A DNA stretch of 44,134 bases, taken from the NCBI GenBank assembly GCA_947629555.1, contig CANRED010000008.1, positions 1 to 44,134 of the forward strand. The letters run 5' to 3'. Positions 29,277 through 38,913 of this stretch are shown in pieces. Positions within the stretch are counted from its first letter, which is position 1. Every line of letters begins with the position of its first letter. Both the position numbers and the translations under genes were made by a program. The notes under the pieces were generated by a model that saw nothing but the letters and a program-made list of their open reading frames with translations, was not told where the DNA came from and ran no database searches. The DNA comes from an uncultured Clostridia bacterium. Its GTDB lineage: Bacteria; Bacillota; Clostridia; TANB77; CAG-508.

Positions 29277-32200
29277 TTACATATTTTTAATTTTTATGCT
29301 GAATTTTTTGCCTTCTTCATATTTTACTTTGTATGTTGCTTTTTTACCTTTAAATACTATGTCTACCATTTCTTCGTCTAATTTTTCTGTTATTTTTTGA
29401 GATAATACAACTTCTATGTTTGCATTTTCTAAATCTTTTTCGTATTTATCTAATTCTATTCTTGCATTGTTTTTGCTTATTTTTTCTGTTCCAATTAATT
29501 TTCTTTCTTTTTCTGTTAATGCATATATTTCAACATTCTTTCTTGTTACCCAAGCTATTAATAACATTAATAATGCTACTCCGCCAACACCTGCTGTAAC
29601 TGGTAATACTATATCTTTAAGTATACTGCTATCATCTTCTTTAATTTCATCTTTTACACCTAATGTTTCAACTGGTCTTGTTACTCTTACTTTAAATGTT
29701 GCTGTATATTCAAATCCATTTTCATCTACATAAGTTACTGTTACTGTTTGTGTTCCAACTTTGTTTGGATCAAATCCACTTATCATATCTTCTGTTACTG
29801 GAATTTCGTCTATATCATTTCCTTCTTCATCTTTTATAGTTAATGTAACATCTGATAAATCTAAGTCTTTACCTTTTTCTACTTCTATAACATTATCGTT
29901 GTTATTATCATTATTATCATTTCCTGGTATATTTACTTTAGCTCTTTCTATTTCTTCATATTCTGCTACTACTGTTAAGTCTCTTTCAACTACATCAAAT
30001 TCTTCGTTCCATCCTAAGAACTTATATCCTTTTCTTTCTGGTGCTTCTGGTGCTGTTGCTGATTTTCCTTTTGCAACTGTTTCTGTTTTTAATTCTGTTC
30101 CATCATAATCTACGAAAGTTACTGTATAAGTTTCATTTTCGCTTGAATCTGGTTTTGATGGATTTGATGGAGTGCTTGGTTTATTTGGTTTTACTGGTTT
30201 TGCTTTTACATTTACAACAAAGCTTGTTGTTTTTCCTTCATATGTTACTGTTATAACTTGTGGTCCTACTTTATTTGGATTATATCCACTTATCATTCCA
30301 CTTGTTATTTCAACAACTTCTGTTCCACTTAATCTTGTAACATTTATTGTTGCACCTGTTAAGTTTAATCCTTCACCTTGTGTATACTCTGTTTTATTAG
30401 GTAATGTGTTCATAGATATTCCTATTGTTTCATCTACAACTGTTACTGTAAATGTATCTGTTCCACCCATATATGATACTGTTATTGTTTGTATTCCTAA
30501 TCTCTTTGGATCATATCCAGATATCATTTCTCCTGTAATGTTTGTTTCATCCTCTATTGCTCCACTTGCCATTACTCTTGCTACTTTTCCACCTGCAAGA
30601 TTTATTGGTTCACCATATTTATATGTTAATTTATCTGGTTGAGCTGTTATTTTTATTGTTCCTTCTACCCAATAATCTTCAACATTTACTGTAAATGTAT
30701 CTGTCATTGTTTTTGTTTCTATTCCATTATCTGTTTCTTCTGTGTATGTATATGTTACAGTTACTGTTTGTTCTCCTAATTGATGTGGATTATATCCTGA
30801 AACTGTTACAGATGAATCTGTCATAGGTAATTCTTTATCACCTGTTTGTGTTTTTACTGTAATTTTTCCATCGCTTAAGTCTAATTCTTCTCCAAAATTG
30901 TAGTTATCTTTTGGTAAGTCTGTTATATTCATTTCTGTTGTAGCATCTATTACTTTAATTTTGAATGTATCTGTAAAGTTTGTATTTTTCTTTGTTACTG
31001 TTACTGTTTGTTCTCCTGCTACTGCAGTACTTACTGTTGATATTGTATATTCTTGTGCTGTTAATATACTTCCTTCTTCTCCACTCTTCATTACATCTCT
31101 AACTACAATATCACTAAAGTTTACTGTATCATTTATCTTATACACTCTTCTTGCTGGCTCTTTTGTTATTTCTATTCCTATTACTTCGTCTTTTACGTTT
31201 ATTGTGTAGCTATCTGTTTTTTCTTCGTATGTTACTGTTACTGTTTGTTGTCCTAATTTAGTCATGCTAAATCCTGATAACATTTCTGTTGTTAATACTA
31301 CTTCTTTGCTTGGTGTTCCTCCAGCATATTTTACAACTATGTATAAATCTTGGTTAGTATCCTTATCTTTTACATTTATTGTATCTCCATATACATATTC
31401 TGTTTGTAATCTGTCTGGATTTTTTATTTCTATACTGCTTACATAATCATTTACTGTTATTTGGAATGCATTTGTCTTTGTAATATTTTCATATTTTACT
31501 GTTATTTCTTTTATTCCTAATGAATTTAAATTATCAAAATTAGGTATATCACTATTTGACAACATAGCTTTTGTCATATCTATTGTATCGTTTGCTTTAA
31601 CTCCTGATGCCCATACTCTTGTTATTTTTCCACCTGCTAAATTTATTGCATCTCCATAATTGTACTCTAACTTACTTGGTGCTGTTACTATTATATCTAT
31701 TACATAATCTTCTTCTACTGTAATAGCTTGGCTTGCTGTTTTTCCTCTAAAATCTACTGTTACTGTTGCATCATCTGTAGTTAATGCTCCATTTGGAGTA
31801 AATGTTACTCCTTTGTCTGTATAATTTTCTTTTATTTCTGCAAATGTACCATCATTATAATATACTTTTATTACCATTCCTGTTGGGTCAAATGTTTGTC
31901 CTTCTATATAATCTGTATCTGATGGTTCTGTTGTTATTTCTATTCTCTCTACTTCTTTTGCTTTTACATTTACAGTTACTTCAATTGGGTTTGTTGTTTC
32001 ATAATTGTTTGTATCATTTAATTCATATTTTGCTTGATATGTAGTTTTCTCTGGTAATAATATTTCTTCTTCATTTACCCATACAACTTTACCATATGTA
32101 TCTGCTGCAGGTAATTGGCTTGCTATATCTTTTAATGCTTGTCCTTCTATACCTGTTAAAGTTCCTACTGTTGGTGGGTTAATATGTTTTTTATTTACTA

Positions 32201-35200
32201 TTACTTTAACATCAATATCATTTACTGTATTATAATTTTCTGTATCACTTGGTTTAAATGATGCTTTAAAGTTATATGTACCTACTTCATATTGTTCATT
32301 TTCATCAAAATTATTGTCTTTTTGCCATGTTAATGTGCCATCTTTTCTTGTTGGTAATTTACCTGCTAATGTATCTTCATATATTATTGTTATTGTATCT
32401 ATTGTAATACTTGGAGTTGCTTTATTTATTGTGAAAGTTCCTAACTCTGTTTCTTCTAATGCATTATAGTTTTCACTATCTGCTACACTTGCCTTTACTG
32501 TGTATGTTCCTGCATTTGTTGGATTTGTTACTTCTTCTCCATCTTTATAATATTTTACTGTTACTTCTCCTGCTCCTTGTGGTGCTGTTACTTCTACTTC
32601 TGTTGCTGTTCCATCATATGTTCTTTCAGCTGGCATTGTGTATGTTAAATCTTCTTTATCTAAATCTGCTTTTTCTATTGTGAATGTTCCTATTACTGTT
32701 TCTGCTAATGCATTATAGTTTTTACCTTCTGTTACAGTTACTTTTACTGTATATTCTCCTGCATTTGTTGGTGGTACAGTTGTTTCATTTCCTTCACTGT
32801 CAACATATTCTACTGTAACTTTTCCTGCTCCTTCTATGTTATCTTTTACACTTGCTGTTGCAGCTGGACTAATTGGTTTTCCATCATATGTTTTACCTGA
32901 TGGTTTTGTTGTATTTAAATCATCAATTGTTAAATCTTTTTTACTTATCTCAAATGAACCTACTTCTTTGTCTTTTACTCCTGCATAGTCGTCACCTTCG
33001 TCTATATCTACTACTACTCTGTATTTTCCTGCATCTGTTGGTGGTGTTGTTGATTCATTTCCTTCTTCATCTACATATTTTACTGTTACATCTCCTGCAC
33101 CATCTGGTACGTCTACTGTTGCTTCTTTTTCTGTTCCATCATATACTAAATCATCTGGTTTACTAAATGTTATATCTTCATCTTTTAATTGTGTTTTTGT
33201 TATTGAGAACTTTCCTAATTCTAAATCCTTTGCTGCCTCGTAGTTTGTTCCTTCATTTACACTTACTTTTACTGTGTATTCTCCTACTTCTGTTGGATTT
33301 CCTTCTATTTTTTGTCCATTTTTATAGTATTCTACTGTAACTTGATTTCCTGCACCTTTTACACTTTCTTTTATTTGTGGATTTGCTGTTAATTCATCTC
33401 CATCATATTCTTTATTTGCTGGTATATTTGCATTAAAGTCATTTGCTGTTAATGTTGCTTTATTTATTGTGAAAGTTCCTATTACTGTTTCTGTTAATTT
33501 ATTATAGTTTTTACCCTCTGTTACAGTTACTTTTACTGTATATGTTCCTGCGTTTGTTGGATTTTCTACTTCTTCTCCATCTTTATAATATTTTACTGTT
33601 ACTTCTCCTGCTCCATCTGGTGCTGTTACTTCTACTTTTGTTGCTGTTCCATCATATGTTCTTTCATCTGGCATTGTATATGTTAAATCTTTTTCTTCTA
33701 AATCTGCTTTTTCTATTTTGAAAGTTCCTATTGTTTCTTCGAAAGCATTATAGTTTTTACCTTCTGTTACAGTTACTTTTACTGTATATGTTCCTGCATT
33801 TGTTGGTGGTACAGTTGTTTGATTTCCTTCACTGTCAACATATTCTACTGTAACTTTTCCTGCTCCTTCTATGTTATTTTTTACAGTTGCTGTTGCTTCA
33901 GCTATTGGCTTTCCGTCATAAGTTTTATTTTCAGGTACTGTTTTATCTAAATAACTATCTATAAAATCTGCTTTTTCTATTGTAAATTTTCCTAATTCTC
34001 TTGTTTCTTCTTTATAATTTCCTTCTTTTACTTCTACTTTTACTGTGTATTCTCCTGCGTCTGTTGGATTTTCGACTTCATTTCCTTCTTCGTCATAGTA
34101 TTTTATTGTTACATCGTCTTTAGCATCTTCTGGTAAATTTTCTAACTCTACTTCTTTTGGTTCTCCATCATATGTTGGATTACTTTTTTCTTTTATTGCT
34201 ACATCTTTTGGTAATTTAGCACTTTCTATTGCAAAACTTCCTAAAAGTATAGTTCCTCCTAAATAGTTGTCTCCTTCTTCTACAACTACATATACTTCGT
34301 ATGTTCCCTTTTCTTTTGGATTTCCTTCTACTTTTTCTCCACTTTGTTTGTATTCTACTTTTGTAACTTTTCCTGCTCCATTTATTCCATCTCTTATTGT
34401 TGGTAAGTTTACTGTTATATCACTTCCATTATATGTTTTATCTTCTATGCTAAAATTGAAATTCTCTGCTGTTAATGTTGCTTTTTTGATTTTAAATGTT
34501 CCTTCTAATTGTGTTAATTCAAAGCCTTCATAATTATCTCCATCAGATACACTTACTTTTACAGTATAATCTCCTGCATTTACTGGATTTCCACTTTCCT
34601 TAACTCCATTTTTATAGTATTCTATTGATGTTATCTCTCCTGTACCTTCTAAGTTTGATTTTATTGATATTTGTGCTGTTTGTTCTTGACCATTATATGT
34701 TTTATTTTCTGCTGATAAATCATATACTAAGTCATTAATTGTTAATTTTGCTTTTTTAACCTTTACTCCTAATTCGCAATTAACTTGATTTCCTTCTGTT
34801 TTTGTATCTTTTCCAACTAATATAGTTTCTCCGTGTTGTAAAGTATATGTTGCATTATGTCTGTTAAAATTATCTCCTTCTGTTGCATTTCCTACAGTAT
34901 CTGTTGGTTTTACCCATGTATAATTATTTGGTTTATCTGTTACTTCACTTAGTTTTTGTCCATAGGTTGCTTGTAAATTGTTTGGTGTTACTAATACATA
35001 GTACTTTGTTGTTATTGCGTTATTGTCATTGTATTTTACTGTTATTTCATTTAAACCTGTTTTATTTAATTCAGTTTTTTCTATTGTGTATTTATCTGTA
35101 GTTAGTATTTCTGTGTTTTTATCTATATATGTTGCTTCTACTTTTATTCCATCACAATTTAAAGTATCTCCTGCTACATATACTGCATTAGGTACTTCTG

Positions 35201-37391
35201 TTACTTTTATTGATTCTATTTCATTTGTTAATGTTATTTTTAATGTTGCTGTAAATTCATTGTCTTTTGTTGCACTATCACTATTGTTATCTGTATATTT
35301 TATTGTTAATGTTTGCTCTGATGTTGTATTTTTTTGATATGTCGTATCTCTTGATACCATTTGTTCTGTTAAGCTCTTTGTATCTGTTTTTCCAGATCCA
35401 TATATTACTACATAATTAACATGATTATCTGCTAATAATTGAGATAACTCTGTTCCATATTTCCCTGTTATACTAATTTCTGATTTTGCTTCTTCACTAT
35501 TTTTTGCTAATTTTATTTCTTTTACATAGTCTTTTACTGTTATATTGATTTCTGTTGTTATATCTTCAGTGCCTTTTTCAGTACCACTATATGTAATTGT
35601 TATACTTTTTGTTGCTGGTAAAGTATTTAATTCTGATACCTTTTGTGATGTTAATTCAGTACCATCTTCTATGCTTAATGTATATTCATTTTTATTTAAT
35701 GTTTTTTTAGAATTATCATTATATGTTGCTTCTACAACCATTTTTGATAAATCTAAAGTATCTCCGATTTTATATTCTGTTGTAGGATTAGTTGTTACTT
35801 TTATGCTTGTTACTACTTTCTTTTCAACTTTTATTGATATTTTTTTCTCTGCAGACTTTCCACCATATGATACTGTTACTTCGTTATTAGCTGTTGTTAG
35901 CTCTCCATTTGGTGCAAATGTTACTCCTTGCATACTGTTTTTATCTGTTATTGTTATTGTTTGTTGTGTTTCATCATTGTAATATACTGTTACTTTCAAT
36001 CCTTCTGGGTTAAATTTTTGACCTTCTATATAACTTTTTGTTACATTACTATCATCTATTTCTATTCTCTCTACTTTTTTTGCCACTACATTTACAGTTA
36101 CTTGTATTGGGTCATCTATAGTATAGTTATCATCATCCTTTAACTTGCAAGTTGCATTAAATGTTTGGATTCCTTCTCTTGTTAATTCTGTATCATTATC
36201 TACCCATGTAAGTGTTCCATATTCTACTGTTGGTAATTTAATATCTGATAAATGTTGACCAACAACACCTGATAAAGTATCTAAGTTTGGTATGATTTTC
36301 TTTTTAGCTACCTTAACTGTTATATCTTTCTCTTTATTAAATTCATCTTCAGTTCCAGTATATTTTACTTTATGTTGTTGAGTTCCAGCAGGACCAACTT
36401 TTGTTGTTTCTTCTTCTACCCACGAAAATTTTTCTGGTAATTTAGATTTAATATCGTTTAATGTTTCATCATATATTGCTTCTATATTATTTGGGAATAC
36501 TAATACTTTAAATGTAGTTGATACATCTGTTTTTTCTGTTGATGTTACTGTTATTTCTTGCATTCCTGCTGTTTTTAATTCTGTTTTATCACTAACACTT
36601 AATCTATATTGCTCTGCACTTAAATTCATACTTGTCTTATCTGTATATGTTGCTGTTACAATTAAATTAGTTAAGTCTAATGCTTCCCCTTGTAAGTATT
36701 CTTTTGTATATTCTCCTGATACTTTTAAGCTTTCTATTTCCTTTTCCTCTTGACTTACATATATCATAGCAAAATCTGCAGGTTCTTTTATATCCTGTCC
36801 TTGATCAGCATCGAATATCTCGCATTTTTCAGAATCAATAGATATTATGCTATTATTTATTTTTGAAAGACTATTAATTGAATCATCATCAATTATAAAA
36901 TATACTCTACATATTAAAGTTTTTTCTGTAACATTAATATTACTTCCATCTGTTTTCAAAAACTCTAGCCCAACATATCCATCTTCCATTTTACTATCAA
37001 GTGATGATGCATCATCTGCTATTATTTCTTCATCAACTTGCCCTTCAACAAACTCGCCTATATCTGCAGCATATCCATCGAAATCATCTTGGAAAACACC
37101 TCTTCTATAAAATGGAAGAGCAGGTTTTATTTTTGAATCATCATATGTTATTGGCAATACGAAAGAGGTTGCATTGAAATTTTGGATGGAAATATCCATA
37201 GCAAATCCTGTATACTCTTCACCTTCTATTATGCCAAGTTCTTCATTTACTTCTAAAATTACTTTTGCGTCACTTGTACTAGCTTCTACTTTATTCATTA
37301 ATAAACTTAAGTTAGGACAAATATTTATTAGCATAGTAAATATTAAAAATATACTAATTATTTTCTTAAATATTATTCGTTTAGTTTTCAT
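29277..37391 (-). CDS. membrane-anchored cohesin-like / Big_3 / MBG / InlB B-repeat surface protein (2704 aa)
   Basis: ATG at 37391 is chosen because AGGAGG lies six bases upstream; an in-frame TTG at 37397 would sit too close to it. Residues 1 to about 37 are a signal peptide (likely cut after VEA) and about 39-215 a cohesin-like domain. Then come several Big_3 domains, nine MBG-type repeats (about 877-1660; TYDGKP... NAGTYTVKVTVTEGKNYN...GTFTI), more Big_3 domains, a Pro/Ser/Asn linker (about 2399-2427), an InlB-type B-repeat, an Asn/Asp run, a last Big_3, a transmembrane helix (about 2593-2616) and a cytoplasmic tail (RKNVEIYALTEKERKL...). Both ends match the 2330-residue neighbour; the MBG block is the main difference. 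The gene begins 10 bp after the cohesin-dockerin gene, so they are probably co-transcribed. Role inferred: long surface stalk or scaffold. Confidence 0.93.
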   Translation of the reverse strand: MKTKRIIFKKIISIFLIFTMLINICPNLSLLMNKVEASTSDAKVILEVNEELGIIEGEEYTGFAMDISIQNFNATSFVLPITYDDSKIKPALPFYRRGVFQDDFDGYAADIGEFVEGQVDEEIIADDASSLDSKMEDGYVGLEFLKTDGSNINVTEKTLICRVYFIIDDDSINSLSKINNSIISIDSEKCEIFDADQGQDIKEPADFAMIYVSQEEKEIESLKVSGEYTKEYLQGEALDLTNLIVTATYTDKTSMNLSAEQYRLSVSDKTELKTAGMQEITVTSTEKTDVSTTFKVLVFPNNIEAIYDETLNDIKSKLPEKFSWVEEETTKVGPAGTQQHKVKYTGTEDEFNKEKDITVKVAKKKIIPNLDTLSGVVGQHLSDIKLPTVEYGTLTWVDNDTELTREGIQTFNATCKLKDDDNYTIDDPIQVTVNVVAKKVERIEIDDSNVTKSYIEGQKFNPEGLKVTVYYNDETQQTITITDKNSMQGVTFAPNGELTTANNEVTVSYGGKSAEKKISIKVEKKVVTSIKVTTNPTTEYKIGDTLDLSKMVVEATYNDNSKKTLNKNEYTLSIEDGTELTSQKVSELNTLPATKSITITYSGTEKGTEDITTEINITVKDYVKEIKLAKNSEEAKSEISITGKYGTELSQLLADNHVNYVVIYGSGKTDTKSLTEQMVSRDTTYQKNTTSEQTLTIKYTDNNSDSATKDNEFTATLKITLTNEIESIKVTEVPNAVYVAGDTLNCDGIKVEATYIDKNTEILTTDKYTIEKTELNKTGLNEITVKYNDNNAITTKYYVLVTPNNLQATYGQKLSEVTDKPNNYTWVKPTDTVGNATEGDNFNRHNATYTLQHGETILVGKDTKTEGNQVNCELGVKVKKAKLTINDLVYDLSAENKTYNGQEQTAQISIKSNLEGTGEITSIEYYKNGVKESGNPVNAGDYTVKVSVSDGDNYEGFELTQLEGTFKIKKATLTAENFNFSIEDKTYNGSDITVNLPTIRDGINGAGKVTKVEYKQSGEKVEGNPKEKGTYEVYVVVEEGDNYLGGTILLGSFAIESAKLPKDVAIKEKSNPTYDGEPKEVELENLPEDAKDDVTIKYYDEEGNEVENPTDAGEYTVKVEVKEGNYKEETRELGKFTIEKADFIDSYLDKTVPENKTYDGKPIAEATATVKNNIEGAGKVTVEYVDSEGNQTTVPPTNAGTYTVKVTVTEGKNYNAFEETIGTFKIEKADLEEKDLTYTMPDERTYDGTATKVEVTAPDGAGEVTVKYYKDGEEVENPTNAGTYTVKVTVTEGKNYNKLTETVIGTFTINKATLTANDFNANIPANKEYDGDELTANPQIKESVKGAGNQVTVEYYKNGQKIEGNPTEVGEYTVKVSVNEGTNYEAAKDLELGKFSITKTQLKDEDITFSKPDDLVYDGTEKEATVDVPDGAGDVTVKYVDEEGNESTTPPTDAGKYRVVVDIDEGDDYAGVKDKEVGSFEISKKDLTIDDLNTTKPSGKTYDGKPISPAATASVKDNIEGAGKVTVEYVDSEGNETTVPPTNAGEYTVKVTVTEGKNYNALAETVIGTFTIEKADLDKEDLTYTMPAERTYDGTATEVEVTAPQGAGEVTVKYYKDGEEVTNPTNAGTYTVKASVADSENYNALEETELGTFTINKATPSITIDTITIIYEDTLAGKLPTRKDGTLTWQKDNNFDENEQYEVGTYNFKASFKPSDTENYNTVNDIDVKVIVNKKHINPPTVGTLTGIEGQALKDIASQLPAADTYGKVVWVNEEEILLPEKTTYQAKYELNDTNNYETTNPIEVTVNVKAKEVERIEITTEPSDTDYIEGQTFDPTGMVIKVYYNDGTFAEIKENYTDKGVTFTPNGALTTDDATVTVDFRGKTASQAITVEEDYVIDIIVTAPSKLEYNYGDAINLAGGKITRVWASGVKANDTIDMTKAMLSNSDIPNFDNLNSLGIKEITVKYENITKTNAFQITVNDYVSSIEIKNPDRLQTEYVYGDTINVKDKDTNQDLYIVVKYAGGTPSKEVVLTTEMLSGFSMTKLGQQTVTVTYEEKTDSYTINVKDEVIGIEITKEPARRVYKINDTVNFSDIVVRDVMKSGEEGSILTAQEYTISTVSTAVAGEQTVTVTKKNTNFTDTFKIKVIDATTEMNITDLPKDNYNFGEELDLSDGKITVKTQTGDKELPMTDSSVTVSGYNPHQLGEQTVTVTYTYTEETDNGIETKTMTDTFTVNVEDYWVEGTIKITAQPDKLTYKYGEPINLAGGKVARVMASGAIEDETNITGEMISGYDPKRLGIQTITVSYMGGTDTFTVTVVDETIGISMNTLPNKTEYTQGEGLNLTGATINVTRLSGTEVVEITSGMISGYNPNKVGPQVITVTYEGKTTSFVVNVKAKPVKPNKPSTPSNPSKPDSSENETYTVTFVDYDGTELKTETVAKGKSATAPEAPERKGYKFLGWNEEFDVVERDLTVVAEYEEIERAKVNIPGNDNNDNNNDNVIEVEKGKDLDLSDVTLTIKDEEGNDIDEIPVTEDMISGFDPNKVGTQTVTVTYVDENGFEYTATFKVRVTRPVETLGVKDEIKEDDSSILKDIVLPVTAGVGGVALLMLLIAWVTRKNVEIYALTEKERKLIGTEKISKNNARIELDKYEKDLENANIEVVLSQKITEKLDEEMVDIVFKGKKATYKVKYEEGKKFSIKIKNM
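32440..33990 (-). repeat. MBG repeat array with a ~1.04-kb higher-order repeat
   Basis: Within the MBG block, segments around 32561 and 33599 are nearly identical and offset by 1038 bp (346 codons, about four MBG units). Single MBG units of about 80-90 residues are more diverged. This indicates a recent duplication of a four-unit cassette on top of an older array. Confidence 0.75.
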
Positions 37392-37401
37392 AAACAACCT
37401 C

Positions 37402-38787
37402 CTATACTTTACCAGTTAAACTTACTACTTCTTTTATAGTTTCATTTAATAGACCATCTAATATTCTAAATATAAATGTTCTATCTGTTTTTTCAGAACT
37501 TTTAACTTGATTTTCGTCATCATTTAAATCAAACGCTACATATCCAAATTCATCTTTAAAACTTTCTGCATTAGCATATAATCTTAAGAAAATTGTTCTG
37601 TCTGTTTTATTTATAATTCCATCTTTATTTAAATCTCCTGCATGAAGTTCTATTTCTCCTAAATCTATATCTTTGTTATTTCCATCTATCACAACATCAG
37701 TTATTATATAATCTGCATAATTTAATTTATCTATTACTACAACATATTTATCAAATAGTATATTATCTAATTTAAATTCTCCATTTTGTCCTTTTTCCGT
37801 TGATATTTCCATTGCTGGTTCAATTTCAGGTGTTTGGTTTTTATCTGGTCTATAACATAATTTGTATTCACCTTCTATTATAGGTTGAATTTTTAATCTA
37901 TTGTTTTGATAATCTGATCCTGTAATTGTCCAATCTATATCTTCAACATCACTAGCTTTGTATAATTTTATACTAGCTATATTTTCTCCTATGTTTTGAT
38001 ATTCTCCATCGTTATAATATACTGTTTTTATTTTTCCACTTATACTTCCATACTTTTCACAAGTAAACTTAACTATTTCTGTACAATCATCACCATTTGC
38101 TTCTTCTTTTGTATAGTAGCTATAATCATCATCAGTTAATCCATCATCACAATATATATTTATTTTTTTAGTAGAAAAATCATTTTCATCTATTGTTGTT
38201 CCTTCTGTTTGTTTAAAACTAAACGTTCCTAATAGTATTTCTTCTTCTGCATTTACATCTTGGATAGAATCTGTTTTTATAATCATAAATTGCATTGCTT
38301 CTATATTGTCATCTGGTGCTAAAAATTTAAATGTATTTATATCTAATATATTTTCATATTCCTTATTAAACTGAAATGAGTTTGATAATATTTGTGTGCT
38401 TCGTTCATTAAATTTTTGTTGTAAGTCAGATTGTGTTGGTGCATTCTTATATTTAATTTCTTCTAAATTATCTATAACTTCGTTGGTACTTATGTTAGAT
38501 GGCGTTAATTTTTCATTATCATATGTAAACACAATATCTAATCCTTCTAACTTAGTAAATTTTGAACCCCAACATTCAATTCTTATTTGATTAGTATCTT
38601 CTACCGTTACCGCTTTTACTTTCATTTCTATATGCGGTAAGTTTGAACTTCCTTCGCTTGGAGGCGATGAAACTCCTGGTTTAGGTGTTGCTTCTGTTGC
38701 ATACACATAATTAAACACACACATCGTTATCATTATGAATGCTATTATCATATAGATAATCTTTTTTGTTCTTTTGTAACTTTTCAT
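37402..38787 (-). CDS. secreted cohesin-like and dockerin protein (461 aa), possible adaptor
   Basis: ATG at 38787 is preferred: AAAGGAG lies nine bases upstream and a sigma-A promoter (38824-38852) overlaps the longer frame, so an upstream start would not be transcribed. A signal peptide spans about 1-32 (likely cut after VYA). Residues about 45-230 look cohesin-like (IRIECWGSKFTKLEGLDIVF...). A carboxypeptidase-regulatory-like sandwich follows (GSISGKIKTVYYNDG...). The C terminus is a dockerin with two loops, GDLNKDGIINKTDRTIFLRL and DLNDDENQVKSSEKTDRTFI, the second with an insertion. There is no membrane helix after the signal peptide. By family, dockerins bind cohesins through calcium; having both types in one small protein suggests a linker between other components. 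The stop codon is 10 bp before the next gene. Confidence 0.9.
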   Translation of the reverse strand: MKSYKRTKKIIYMIIAFIMITMCVFNYVYATEATPKPGVSSPPSEGSSNLPHIEMKVKAVTVEDTNQIRIECWGSKFTKLEGLDIVFTYDNEKLTPSNISTNEVIDNLEEIKYKNAPTQSDLQQKFNERSTQILSNSFQFNKEYENILDINTFKFLAPDDNIEAMQFMIIKTDSIQDVNAEEEILLGTFSFKQTEGTTIDENDFSTKKINIYCDDGLTDDDYSYYTKEEANGDDCTEIVKFTCEKYGSISGKIKTVYYNDGEYQNIGENIASIKLYKASDVEDIDWTITGSDYQNNRLKIQPIIEGEYKLCYRPDKNQTPEIEPAMEISTEKGQNGEFKLDNILFDKYVVVIDKLNYADYIITDVVIDGNNKDIDLGEIELHAGDLNKDGIINKTDRTIFLRLYANAESFKDEFGYVAFDLNDDENQVKSSEKTDRTFIFRILDGLLNETIKEVVSLTGKV

Positions 38788-38823
38788 TTCAGTTTTCTCC
38801 TTTTTATATACTAATTTGATATA

Positions 38824-38852
38824 ATTATAGAAAATTTTCAAATTATCGTCAA
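38824..38852 (-). promoter_or_regulatory. sigma-A-type promoter of the cohesin-dockerin gene
   Basis: On the minus strand, TTGACG (38847-38852), a 17-bp spacer and TATAAT (38824-38829) lie about 37 bp before the ATG at 38787. This is one mismatch from consensus. It gives the last three genes of the cluster their own start, separate from the promoter at 42835-42863. Confidence 0.85.
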
Positions 38853-38913
38853 TTGTAATTTTTGCCAAAAAGGTTTTTATTTCCTTTTTTCATTTACGGT
38901 TTTCCATTTATTT

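Noticed and set aside
37392..37397. TTG start two codons upstream in the MBG giant
   Set aside because: It overlaps the spacing required by AGGAGG; ATG at 37391 has a six-base spacer.
38788..38868. Longer start for the cohesin-dockerin gene at 38868
   Set aside because: It would place the start codon upstream of the -35 box, with no ribosome binding site and a charged segment before the signal peptide.
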